Below, piece after piece: positions 21,641 through 33,943 of a stretch of 64,000 nucleotides of DNA. The notes beneath the pieces are model-generated. The model was given only the letters and a program-made list of their open reading frames with translations, was not told the origin of the DNA and ran no database searches. Source of the DNA: Bimuria novae-zelandiae CBS 107.79. Its lineage: Eukaryota > Ascomycota > Dothideomycetes > Pleosporales > Didymosphaeriaceae. Each line of letters begins with the position of its first letter. The stretch's first letter is position 1. The stretch lies in contig ML976679.1 in NCBI GenBank assembly GCA_010015655.1, forward strand, positions 155,613 to 219,612, read 5' to 3'. Both the position numbers and the translations under genes were made by a program.

Positions 21641-24600
21641 TCTACCTATATAAATATATAGGGCAAGATAGCAAAGTAGGCTAGGCTAATAATTAATACC
21701 TTCCTTAAGAATAATAAACTCGAGGATTATAATGATACTATAAAGGAAGCTGTAGAGAATTAGAAATTCTTTTGCGACGCTATAAAGAATATATTTAGTA
21801 TAATTAATAAGGAGTACTAGGCTAATATCTGCCTTTAACGTCTACGCTAGAAAAAGTTAATAGTACTTTATACGCTAAAGTTTAAATAAATTAAAGTAAA
21901 ACTAGCACGATAGGATAAGGCTCTACTTATAATTACCTACTATAAGGGGCTTAAGGAAGCTATTAAAGATAAACTAGTCAACTAAAAAAAATACCTAATA
22001 ACTTAAAGGAACTTATTAACTAAGCTATAAAAGTAGATAATTACTTATATAAGAGAAAAATAGATAAGTAATGCGGAGGGCATATATTTATAAAACTAAA
22101 GAACTACGCGTAGTCTATAAACTATAATAAGGATAGAGACGTTATTATAACTAATAAAGCTCGTTAGCACAGGAAATAGGCTAACTAGAATTAAAAGTTT
22201 AGAGTACTTAGGTAGGGCAAGAACTCTATATCTCCTAAAAAAAATTAATAATATAAGGACAAAGCATGCCTCTATTATAGAAAATAAAAGTACTTTACTA
22301 AGGACTATAAGAAGTAAAAGATAAAAGTTAACGTAACTAACCTCCTTAATATAGTAATAGCTACCTTTACCTTAGCTAATAAGATTAAGGACTTTACGCA
22401 GGAAATCACTAACTTAATAAAATAAGAAAAAAAATAGTTTTATAAGAATATAATATTCTTAGCTAACTAATAGAAGGAACATGCTAGGTATATAATAATA
22501 AGTTATACTATTTACCCTAGTATACTTAAAAAATAGTATTATAAAGACTACATGCTTAAGACGCCTACTAGCTAGTAAAAAAGATATAAGAAGTCCTAGC
22601 ACGCTATTTATACTAAATTATAATAGTTAAGTAGCACGCACGTGCGGAATAATAGCAATATACTAAAAAAAATATTAATAGTATTATAAAGGATAGGCTA
22701 AGGTGTCTCGCACCTCTAGTAACTTGGACTATTATTAGGTAGGTAAAGACTAGTATAGGGTACTTAATAACTACTATAAACACTTTCTACTTTATTAAAT
22801 AAAATACTATAAATAGAATAGCTAGTATAAGTGCTTTAAAGACACTTGTAATATCTATGCCTAGCAGAAATACGTAACTAAATAGTTTCTATGTGGCATA
22901 GACCCTTACAACCCTAGAAGCGTCACAGAAGTGACCTAGACAGGACATGAGGAAACCTACTTATTTATTTAATAAAATAAATATTACCTATAGTGCTTAG
23001 CGCATTTAAGCCTACAAGAGGAAGTAGCCTCTACTAAAAACTAATTAAGCTACCACGCACTCGCAGCGCACGAATACCTTACTTTAAATTACTTTTAATA
23101 TAGAATTCTAGAAATATATAAATCTAATAGAATTAAGGAAGCTTATAGTGTATAGTACTAATGTTATAAATAGTATAAGGTTAAAGAAATCTCGAAGCTA
23201 GCTTAGGTTAAGAACTAGATTTAAGAAACTATAGGCCTAGATAGTAAGCCTAAGGACTTAAAAACTTAAAATATTACTAGGTAATAGGCTACACTAGTAA
23301 TAGTGTAATTATTATAACTTATTAGGTAAATACTCGCTAAGTTAAGAAACGCTTAATTAAAAATATTATAATATATAAATATCGTGTTAAAGTACTTATT
23401 AATTTAGGGGTAGACGCATGTCTAGTAGCCTTAAAAGTAGTTAAAAAATATAATATGCCTTATTATAATAAGAAAATAATATTATAAATAAGACTTATAG
23501 ATAGGACCTAATTGCAAGGATATAGTAATAGTTAGCTACGTCTAGAGATAGCGCTAGTATAAGTTAATATTAAAGGCTTAAAAATCTAGCATGTCTTTAC
23601 TATTACTAAAATAAGAGATATAGAAGCTATTATTAGTTATAAGTAGCTTAACTAATATAATCTAGAGATAAATTAGCTTATAAGGATAATTCTATCTAAG
23701 AAACCACTCGCGATAACTTAAGTAGAGTTATAGTAAAAGGGAAACCTTTAGAAACCTTAGAAAAGAAGAAAGAACTAAATATCTATAATAATAAAAATAT
23801 TAGTTTATAAGATAAATTGGATCCTATAATAACACCTAAAATAAGTATGCTATTTATAGACATAATTAGCTAAAATAGTTAATAAGAACCCTAGTCTACT
23901 AGTAAAATACTAAGAATTTATAGACTTATTTAAGGAATACGACGAGATAGTCTTACTTAAATACTAAAAGTAAGATTATAAGATACTACTAATTAAAAGA
24001 GCTAAGTTATAGCTAGAGCACTTATAGCCCCTTATATAAAATTAGAAAAGAGGGTTAAAGAAACTATTAGAGAAGAATCTCTATTCTAAGAAATAGTAGC
24101 TTAGTTAGAGTCCTATAGCCTTCCTAATACTCTTTATGCCTAAGAAGGCCAGGAGACTATAACTCTATATAAATTATAAATAGTTAAACGCCCCAATAGT
24201 TAAGAATTAATACTTATTACCCCTAATTATAAAGCTTATAGACTAACTTAGAAGAGCTAAATAGTTCACAAAGTTTAATTTCTAGGATAGATTCTATTAA
24301 ATATAAATAGTAAGAGGATATAAATAGGAAACCGCCTTTTGCACGCGATACAGTATTTTTAAGTATATAATTATACTAATAGGATTAATAAACGTCCTAG
24401 TAACCTTTTAGGAACTTATAAACTAAGTTTTATATAAATACTTAGATGTATTCTACATAGTATATCTAGATAATATGTTAATCTACACGAACAGCTCTAT
24501 TAAGAAATATAAAGAACATATTTAAAAAGTACTTAAGAAGTTGCAGGAGCACAGATTGCTCTTATATCCTAAAAAATATAAGTTTTACGTTATTAAGACA

Positions 24601-26850
24601 GAGTATCTAGGATTTATAATATCTTAGGAAGGCGTTAAAATAGACCTAAAGAAGATTGCGATAATAAAAAAATAGCCTTTACTAGAATTAGTAAAAGACG
24701 TCTAGTCTTTCTTAGACTTTACTAACTTCTATCGTAAATTTATTAGGAACTACTCTAAGATAACTGCCCTACTAATAAAACTTATAAAAACTAGTAAATA
24801 GCGACTACTATAGGAAGAAGAGATAAAGGCTTTTAAAAAACTAAAATGCCTGTTCTTAACCGCGCCACTACTATAGATGTATAACCTAAGGCGGTAGTAT
24901 TATATTTATACTAACGCATTGGACTACGCGCTAGGAGTTATACTCCTATAAAAATATAATAATAATAAATAGAGACTAGTGTTTTATTATTTAAAAAAGT
25001 TCTTAGGAGCAGAACTTAACTACAAGATCTATAATAAAAAACTTTTAGTAATTATTAACTACTTTAAGTAGTAAAAAGTATAGCTTAAGAAAGTAAAATA
25101 TTAAGTAAAAATCTTCTTAGACTACTTAAACTTTACTTACTTTATAACTACGAAAAAGCTTAACAAAAGGCAAGTTAGATAGTCTAAATAGTTAGTAAAA
25201 TATAACTTTTAAATTACCTGCCTAGTAAAAATAACTAATAGAGCGATAGACGCCTTTAGCAGACAATCTAATCTTATAGAAAAAGAAGGCAACGTTAACC
25301 ACGACGCTATTCTTATAAAGGTAGAGGATAGAACGCTACGCTATAATAAAACGTAGCTTGCGCCTAAACTAAAAGTACAACGCGTAGATCTTACTTATTA
25401 TAGGTCCCCTATAGCTAATTTCCAGGACTATAAAAAACTTTTAGACAATAATTAACACGCGTATAACCTAAATTAGGCTCTAAAATTATCCATGCGCGAT
25501 TATAGGAATAGGGTAGAAATACATAACTAAGTAGTACTACTATTAGTTAAAAGACTACACGAAGATAAGGAGTAGGAATACCTAAAAATTATAAAAATAA
25601 CATGCTAAGTCGCGAATAAATACGCTATTTTTAAGCTATAGCAGGTAGTATAGAAGGTACTAGGTAACTATTTAGTATATTACTAAAATAAGCCTAAAAG
25701 ATATAAGCCCTATAGCCTTCTACAACTACTATAGCTAACCCTAAGACTATAGTCTAGTGTAACTATAGACTTTATTATAAAGCTCCTAGCGTTATTAGCA
25801 CTAAAGAATAAATACCCCTATAACTTTATTTTAGTTATAGTCTATTAACTAACTAAGGAGTTAAGATTTATGCTAATTAAAGAAGCTATATTAGTAAAAG
25901 AACTAGCCTATATAGTAAAATAAGAGCTTATATCTTAGGTTAGATAACTAGATAAGTTTATTACTAATAGAGCTAAGATATTTATATCTTTATATTAGAC
26001 CACGTTTACCACTATACTAGGTATTAAGCATAAGCTTACAACGAGCTTCTACCTAAAAATAGATAGATAAATAGAGCGAACTAACTAATTATTAGAGTAA
26101 TACCTTTAGATATATATAAATAAGCTATAAAATAATTAGGTTAAACTACTACGAATAGCTTAACTAGCATATAATAGCGCAAGATTAGCGACTATAAGGT
26201 ATTTACTATACTACGCTAACCACGGATATAAGCTAATTACTTACTAAAATCTATTAGATATTAAAAGCATTACAAAGGATGTAGCTAAAAAAGTAGAACT
26301 TATAAAGGCCTTATATAAGACACTATGTAAAAATATTACCTAGTAAAATATGTAAATAGAAAAAACGCAAATAAGAAAAGAATTAAGAGACCAACTTTTA
26401 AAAAGAGGGATTAAGTCTTCCTCTTATAACTTTTTTTTAAAATAATATAGCTAAGCAAAACATTAGATAACTTTTAAAAAGGACTATTTAAAATTTAAGA
26501 AGTTAGAAGCCTATTTAATTTTAAACTATAATTACTTATAAATACACGTATACACCTAGTCTTTAATAAATTATTATTAGAACTAGCACCACTAGACCCC
26601 AAATTAGAGTTATACTTAAAACTTAAGGAGAAAGAGTATAAGATTAAAGTAATTAAAGACCTATAAAAAATTAGACGTTAGTATAAGTACTTAGTAAAAT
26701 AGGAAGGATAGTGGGAGAGCTATAATATATAAGAGCTAATAAAAAATTTTTACTAGCTATAATATAGCACTAAAGGATTTTTATAGAAAAAACCTAGAAA
26801 CACTAAGACTAAAGAACTAGGATAATAGTAAAATAGAATTATCCTAAAAA
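21641..26850 (+). mobile_element. Ty3/Gypsy chromovirus, RIP-inactivated
   Basis: The plus strand carries the domain order of a chromovirus, riddled with stops. A zinc-knuckle relic lies near 22262-22320 (Cys, His and Gly positions partly changed). A protease active-site relic lies near 23385-23430 (VLINLGVDA). Reverse transcriptase runs about 24115-24700 with FMPKKARR and YLDNMLIYT, the second catalytic Asp now Asn. RNase H follows at about 24880-25080 (YTNALDYALGVIL). The integrase core is near 25760-25870 (IDFIIKLLALLALKNKY then ILVIV). A chromodomain-like tail lies at about 26630-26760 (YLVK-x-EG...WE). Gly/Asp-to-Asn and Gln-to-stop changes fit RIP. LTRs were not located with confidence. 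Confidence 0.8.
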
Positions 26851-27860
26851 TAAAAAAAAGCTCTTTTATAGCTAACTAAATAGTAAGGGTTAGCTTAACA
26901 GGACCAGCAGGCTAGGTAGGCTAAGCTAAATCTTTATGTAGCTTTTTTAAAATAGCGTTTTTAATAATAATTACCTCCTTAGCATGCTTTATATTAAAAG
27001 CCAATTATTTTAATAAACGTTCTTTTTTTATATAAGCTATATATAAAGCCTTAAACGTGGCATTTTGCTCCTTTCGCGCCTCTAGTATCTGCGCATCTAA
27101 TTTTTATTTTTTAGCTACTAGATAAGAAAACTTGTTGTGAGTAATAGCTACGTTACACTAAGCGCCCATCTTTAGGCACTTACTATACTTTTTAGAATAA
27201 ATAGACACTTTGCAAACTCGTAAGTAGGTCTTATAGTTTTAGTACTTTAATACTATAATAGTCTTATATGCCTTAATAGCGGCGATAAGCTTACGGCGAT
27301 AATAAGTACTAAATAAATAGTTACCGGGTATAAATCTTTAAGAATAAAAACTAAAAGGGAAGATAGTATTATAAACTTAAAAAAAAGGCGCTTAATAAGA
27401 CTAATAATTAAGATAACTTTAATAAACACGCTAAAGAGCTAGCCCTATAATTATATAATTACTTAGTTAATTAGTAGTACTAAGTAACTAAGCAGGCTAG
27501 GGATATATACTAAATAGTTTTTTATATTACGCTTTTTATAGTTAACTTATATATTTTTTTTGTAAGTACATTCTCCTATATAGACTAATAGTTATTTTAT
27601 TTATTATAAAATTAAATTATATAGCTACGCGCTACGTTGTCGTATTTAATTTATATTACTAAATAATCTATAAAGTGCTACTTTAGCCTTACTGCCCTAA
27701 CACAAATCGGACCAAGGTGTGAGCGCCTTATAACACCTACTATAAAAGGTATAAAAAAAGTAGTATAAAAATGGCTAAAATTTATATTATAAAGTTTATT
27801 AAGTATTAGTATAGGCTATAAGAAGGTTAAGATAGTATAGTAGAGGGCGATAGTTTGGGG
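26851..27860. other. RIPped DNA, right border of the first AT-rich block
   Basis: AT-rich without readable frames. Base composition jumps back to gene-like GC at about 27860, a sharp compartment border 230 bp from the first island gene. Confidence 0.5.
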
Positions 27861-28090
27861 TTCTAATAAAGCTCTGATCTAGAAACTCTCTTGAGGAGGC
27901 CGTACCCTTCGACCTGCGAACACTATCCACAACGTCACCGCAATCCTACGTTCAAGTAACCCAACGAAAACGCACCCTCATCACCGCAAGAGCACACAAG
28001 ATTCCCGGTAACACGCACATAAGACTAACAACATCAATACCATACGACTCTACCCAAGCCCAACAGCACCACTGACAACACCGTATAACT
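27861..28090. other. 3' flank of the F-box gene
   Basis: Normal-GC spacer downstream of the stop at 28091. Nothing further is seen. Confidence 0.4.
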
Positions 28091-30060
28091 CTACAGCCCA
28101 TACCCCCTCATCCACCTCGCCTCCCTCGCCTGCATCTCCAACGCCCTCCTCATCTCCCCCGCAAACTCCCTCTCGCGCTCCCTCCTCCTCCTCCCCTCCT
28201 CACTCTCCACCTCCTCCACCGCATCAAACCAAACCTCCTCATCCCACCCCTCTCTTCCGAAGCCTACCATACCCAGGCGCCCATCGCCCGTCCACACAAC
28301 CAAATTATCCCTTCCAAGCGGCACATCTACCGACCTTAGACTCCCCACCCCACTCTCCACCGTCGGTAGAATCTTCTTCACAATATCTTCTCCCACCCCT
28401 GCTCCTCCCGCCGCATTCGCATTCGCATTCGCAGGCGTCCTCGTCCCCATCCCAGCAGCACTCTCATTAATATTAAAATGCCGTACCGGCGTCGACCCAT
28501 CCCGCTCCACCCACTTCAAATTGCCATCACCATCTGCAAAAACAATCCTCGTCCCATGCGGCGCAACAGACAGTAACTTCGAGGCACTAGCCGTCTGGCG
28601 ATTCTGATAGCACGCGCCCGCGTTCCGCGTCGTGCGCGCATCGCTACTATTAATACTGCGTGTAGGATCCGGCGACAGGCCGTAGAGTTCGAGCGAGCCC
28701 TTGCCCTTGTACTCGCCCGTCGCAATCAGAGTATGACCGGGTGTCTCTTTCGCCTCTTTAATGGCGGCGGCGTTGACGTAGGGCCGGTGCACGCGCAGGT
28801 CGTGGGGGACGAAGGGGTAGGGCAGCGCGGTGAGGCACGAGAGGCGGGCGCCCGAGTGCACGGTGCCGCGCAGGCGGGGAAAGAAGCGGCGGTCGAAGTT
28901 GAGGAAGGAGGTGAAGCGGCCGGCGACCCAGATGTCGCCGTTGCCGTCCCATTCGCGGGTTGTGGGGAGGTGCAGGATGGAGAGGGCGCCGGGCTGGGCG
29001 AGGGAGACGTGGCCGCCGAAGTCGCCGGTTTCGAGGCGCGAGAGCGAGTTGGACGCAGCGGTAGAGCCGCCGATTAGTTCGCAGTGGGAAGCAGCTGGGA
29101 CGGAAGGAGGCTTGCGCGTGTCGTGTAGGTGGACGGTCCAGTTGGTGCCGACTGTGATTGGCGTCGGATGTCGCGCCGCTGAGAGCGCCGTGATGGGGAA
29201 CGGATAGGGCGTCCTGGAGACGACTTGCAGCGTCTGGAGGTCGACCTCGCTGAGCGTGTTCTGCACGGCGAAGAAGCCCTTCTTCTGCCGGCTGTCGATG
29301 CTCACGCACTCGACTGCGCCCGTCTCCGTCATCATGGCCTGGCTCTGCGCCAGCCGCGTGTCGTGGTCCAGGTCGCTCCCTTTGTTCGGCAGCAGCCCGA
29401 CGGCCGTCGTGGCAATGATGCGTCCCTGGCGCTCGTTGCTGGCCGAGGCGTCCCAGATGCTGATGCTCCCGTCTTCCAGCGGCGCCACCAGCTTATCCGC
29501 CAGCCCCTCCTCGCTGTACAGTATCCCCGCACCCGTAGCTTCATGGTGCAAGTTGTCGTCCCGATGGCCGTGCTTTGCGTCCTGGAACCAGCTCATCGAA
29601 TGCGGCGCATGCCTTTGTATAAACTCCTGGTAGAAGTCGACCCTCTCACCAGGGTACGTCGGATCCCAATTGGCAAGCAGTGCTGCCTTGCGCTTGCCCA
29701 CGTTCTTCTGCACTTGGGCCTCTACGCTCGGTGCGGCGGCATCGTGCACGCTGGTAGGAAAGGCATTCGCGACTTCGTTGGCCGCTCTGATGAGCTCGGC
29801 CAGGCGGGGATCCATGTCGTCCGATGCAGGGTGGAGGCGCCGACGTCTGCGCTCGCCCGCCGAATGCTCGAAGCAGAGCAGGCGCCATAGATTGTTGTCT
29901 CGGGAGAGATTCAGAAACTGGCGAGACACGTATTGGAGCTTCACGAGCTCTTCGGGCTCGAGGTCTGGTAGGGCCTGTCAGTTCCGGTGACACGGGAGCG
30001 TTCCGAGATAGACATACATGCAATAATTTGGAGAATGAGCTCCTCCGGAAGGTGGCGCAT
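28091..30060 (-). CDS. F-box protein with beta-propeller-like C-terminus (638 aa)
   Basis: Two exons on the minus strand: 30060-30018 and 29964-28091, with a 53-bp intron (GTATGT donor at 30017, CTGAC branch, CAG acceptor). The small first exon supplies MRHLPEELILQIIA, and splicing gives a full F-box over residues 2-45 (LPEELILQIIAYLEPEEL, then SRQFLNLSRDNNLWRLLC). An in-frame stop upstream of 30060 fixes the start. The rest has WD40-like strands such as LEDGSISIWDAS, TNWTVHLHDTRKP, SLELYGLSP and DGDGNLKWVERDG, suggesting a divergent propeller that binds substrates. F-box proteins recruit targets to the SCF ubiquitin ligase through Skp1. The target is unknown. The C-terminus is Arg/Glu-rich. 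The gene stands at the edge of the AT-rich block but shows no RIP damage. Confidence 0.85.
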
Positions 30061-30625
30061 GGCGAACGAGGAGTTGGAAGAGTACTCAAAACGAGTTGCA
30101 ACGTGGTGGGCCTAACCGAGATATACACAGAGACAATGGGCATGTTATCTCGAGTATCAAGGGCTCCGCTACCTCGGGATAGAGGGCGGAGGGCGGAAAG
30201 GGTCGGCGACATCGGACCAATGAAAGACTATGCCGTTTCGGTCAACAAACCTCCTTCATCCTCTTTTACTCACAGAGCATGTGTATCGAGGGCAAAGACA
30301 ACGCTTGAATGGTAGACATATTAAATTTTCAGTTTATGAAGAATCATTTCGCGCTGTTCGCGTCGTGTTACTGAACATCTCATCCACCCTCTAGAGGAAA
30401 CCAACCATGCCTTGCCGTTCTTCATACGTGCCACCTCCTCATACATCCACTGAACTCCTCCTTACCATATGCGCCCCCATCCGTAATGAAAAGGGTATCA
30501 TAAATTTAAACCGGAATGCTGACCAAGGAAATTGCCGCCCTCAGCCGTAGCAACGCCCTGCAATGAACCGAGGGAAAAAAGACCGACCCATCCGCGACGT
30601 AGCGACGAAGAGAAGAAACTTTCTC
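30061..30625. other. Intergenic between the F-box gene promoter and the 3' end of the SNF2 gene
   Basis: Contains the promoter/leader of the F-box gene and the 3' UTR of the SNF2/RING gene. No further gene is seen. Confidence 0.5.
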
Positions 30626-33600
30626 TCACATGCTGAAAAACAGGCTGCGAAGCTCATTCACCGACAACTTGCTCAGACTCTTGCCCGCCCCGTCGTCGAG
30701 CGCCGCGTTGATGATCTCCCTCTTCTTATCCTGCAGCTTGCAGATACGGTCTTCGACCGTATCGGGGACGAGAACCCGGTGAACGTGCACTTCGCGCTGC
30801 TGGGGCATGCGATGAGCTCGATCGACCGCCTGGTCTTCTACGAAAGGATTCTATCACCCGTCAGTACACGCTGCAATAGACCAACGACGAAACATACCCA
30901 GAATGGATCGAGCATGATGACCTGGGACGCCTTGTTCAGGTTCAGGCCCGCGTTTCCAGCCTTGATCGAAATGAGCATGATATTCTCATCTGCCTTGTCC
31001 ATGAAGTCGTTGACAGCTTCGATCCGGTCGTCGAACTTCATGCTTCCGTCGTAGCGCACATACTTGTACTTCTCACTCAACGGAATCTCGAGGAGATCAA
31101 GCAGTGCCGTAAAGCTTGAGAAAATGAGTGTTTTCTCCGTTGGATCATTCTCTCGGATGTCGTCGAGGAGCCTCATCGTCTCATCGATCTTGGCAGAAGT
31201 CTTGAAGTTTTTTTTAAGGCGCTTGAAGAACGCCTTCCGATCAGCAATGCTGCGGTGGGAAAGTTTCTTCAGCTCCGCAAAAGACTTCTTCTTCACCTCC
31301 TTCGCTTTCACTTTCGCCTTGCCTTTGCCTTTGCCCATTGTCTTCCCTCCGTTGCCGCTAAAGACGCCAGATGCTTCAGCATCGTCCATCTCGTCGTCGT
31401 CATCCGCGTCCTCGTCAACAATGAATCCACCGAGCGTGGCATCGTTCGCGTCTTCGTCATCATCGTCGTCGCTGGAGTTGCCGGACTCGCTGCCTGTCTC
31501 GTCCTGCCCCTCCTCGGCTTCTTCCTCGAGTATGATCCCAGTGCCCGTCAACTTCTGACGCACTTCTTCGTACTTATTAGGGCAGAAGACTTTGCAGAAG
31601 TGTCGATAATCGGTGATGCGTTCGGAACTGAGGGTACCGCGGCAACTGGGACACGTTGCTGACCCACTCTCGTTGCCGTCCTGGACGGCGCGAGCAGGAT
31701 CGACCAGCCTCTGGAAGCATTCGCCACAGCAATGGTGTCCGCAAGGAATGATGATCGTAGGATTAAGCTCCATCTGCGGTGTGGTCAGTGGATACGTTAT
31801 GGGCTTGACGCCGGGAACGTCTGCAACAGTGAATAATAGAACGTACCTCGAAGCAAATGGGGCACTGGAAGTCATCGTCCTCGAAAGCTTCCAAACGATT
31901 GACAACGTCATCTGTAAGTGATCTATCGCATGTTAGTGTGTGTTCTGAGAGGAAAAGTAAGGCAGCTTACTGGGCGCGGCTCTTCAGGTCCTCTTCCTTG
32001 ATACCGTCCGTCGAAACTTGCACACCCAGATCATTAACAAGATGCGGGTGGCAGCAGAGTTGGCGAAGGCGCAACAACATCACCAGGATATTGGCATAGT
32101 GATTGCTCACCGTGCCCTTTTTGAGATAGGCATTGAACTTGAGCTGAGACTTGGTCTCCACCGCTTTGTACAGCTCGTGCTCGGCAGCCGAGAACTTTAC
32201 ATGGCGGCTGGCCACGTGCTTCGGAGGCAGGTTGACAATTGGTTGCCCATCAACTATCGTAGTTTTCTCACGTCGTAGCATGACGGATTTGATGAGAGCC
32301 TGCAGGCGGGCCATGCCTCGCTTACGAGAGTACTCAGAGTTCGATTTGATGGGCTTGACGAAATCATCGTTGAATTTGGGCCAGGCCTGATACGCAGTGA
32401 TATGCAGAAACCGAATCAAGGGATACAGCTCCTCGATAGAGTTCTGCATGGGGGTCCCGGTCATGCACAGGCGATACTCGGCTGAGAGCGCGCTCGCGGC
32501 TTTCGAGGTCAAAGTGCTTCGGTTCTTGATACATTGGGCTTCATCTAAGATAACCCGATACCAGTAGCAATTGGGATCAAGGAGACCGAGCTTGTCCTTT
32601 GATTTACGCTTGAAGGTGTCGTCGCGACGCTCCCGGTCGTTGGCCGCGGATTCTTTGCGGGTATCTATGCGCTTCTGTTCGTTCGCCAAGGTGCCATAAG
32701 TGGTCATAACGATGTCGTACTCGCGAAGCACACTCCAGTCTGCCTTCTTTCCGTTGCGGTGGTAAGTGTATATGCTTAGCCGCTCAGACGGTTTAATGTG
32801 CCTCTCGATCTCCTTCTCCCACTGTCGCATAAGAGCCACAGGAGCAACGATGAGAGTCGTCTTCCGGGCCGGGTTTTTTGAAGGGTTGGCCACGATCAAC
32901 GCAAGCCCTTCTATTGTCTTACCAAGCCCCATCTCGTCCGCCAAAATGCCGCCCTTGTTCTCACCCCGCTCCATGTTGAGAAGCCATGCGAGACCCTGTT
33001 TTTGATGTTCCATGAGCTTGCAGCTCATCCCCTTAGGAGTCGGCTCGCGCGGCATTCCAGCGTCGTCTTGGCTCTTGATGTTCTTGATGATCGAGTCTAT
33101 CACCTGGCTGTCTGCGGTTGATGGGACGGAGAGTGCTGGTAGGCGGATGGCCAAGTCGCGAGACCCTTGCCATGGTGCACCTCCCATGTGCTCGAGATCC
33201 AGCGGTTGCGGTGGGAGGAAAGGATTTTGTTGGCCAGGCAGGAGCTGATTGTAGCCATAGCCACCACCGATGGTCGTGGCCGTGCTCATAAACTGGGCAA
33301 GCTCATCAAGACCTATCGGCTCTTGGACGAAGGCATCGGCGGGGTGGCTCTGAGCCAGTACTGGCTGTCGTTCGTGAAACATTTCTGGAAACGGGTCGGC
33401 CGGGAAGGGCTCAGCTGGGACTGGGTTATTGTATCCTGGGTTCTGTGATCGCAGTGGTAACTGCGGAGACGGCTCTTGTGGTACTGGATCATCACCCGTG
33501 AGGTCGACGATATTGCTGCCGCTGATGACAAGGCCGTTCTGACGAGGGCGCTTCGGTCCTGGATATGCGCCCGGCATGTTTTCGAAGGAGAACGGGGTGC

Positions 33601-33943
33601 CAGGGCTCTCTGGGGCGCTGTTACCAAAAGCGCGCAGCTGCTCATTGTCGGAGAATGAAAACTCGCGGGGTCGCTTACGAGAAACCTCATTCCAGTCTGC
33701 GGCGGAACCAGGCGTAACAGCGGCTGAAGATGCGGCCGGCGAGGGGCCAGCCGGCGATGGTTGAGCGAGTTGGTCGGTGAGCCTGTTGATGTGGCCCTCA
33801 TAGTGGGCGCGCTGCTGCGCGTAGTGCGGGTTGATGGCCGGCTCGTCCATGCTGTTCATCAGAGCACAGAGAAAGTCGACTTCGCTCCTGATAGCAATGG
33901 GATCAGAAAGATTGTGGGCCGGGACGTAGAGTTCGGCAGCCAT
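30626..33943 (-). CDS. uls1: SNF2-family ATPase with RING finger and SUMO-interacting motif (Uls1/Ris1-like, 1049 aa)
   Basis: Four exons: 33943-31971, 31922-31847, 31773-30898 and 30850-30626; phases agree and give 1049 residues. Introns are 48, 73 and 47 bp, with donors GTAAGC, GTACGT and GTATGT. A SUMO-interacting motif IVDLTGDD lies at residues 145-152. The ATPase core starts at about 305, with Walker A DEMGLGKT (336-343) and DEAQ (467-470). A RING-HC finger follows (CPICFE ... CGHHCCGEC ... CPSC) between the two helicase lobes, then an acidic linker, and helicase C with QAVDRAHRMPQ. There is no HIRAN domain, so it is not Rad5. This is the layout of yeast Uls1, a translocase and SUMO-targeted ubiquitin ligase that removes SUMOylated proteins from DNA in the nucleus. 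The ubiquitin ligase role is inferred from the family. Confidence 0.88.

Noticed and set aside
21641..26850. Intact retrotransposon polyprotein
   Set aside because: Domains are recognisable, but stops occur every few dozen codons and catalytic residues are altered; it cannot be active.
29225..29890. 221-codon plus-strand frame opposite the F-box gene
   Set aside because: GC-rich antisense shadow without recognisable motifs.
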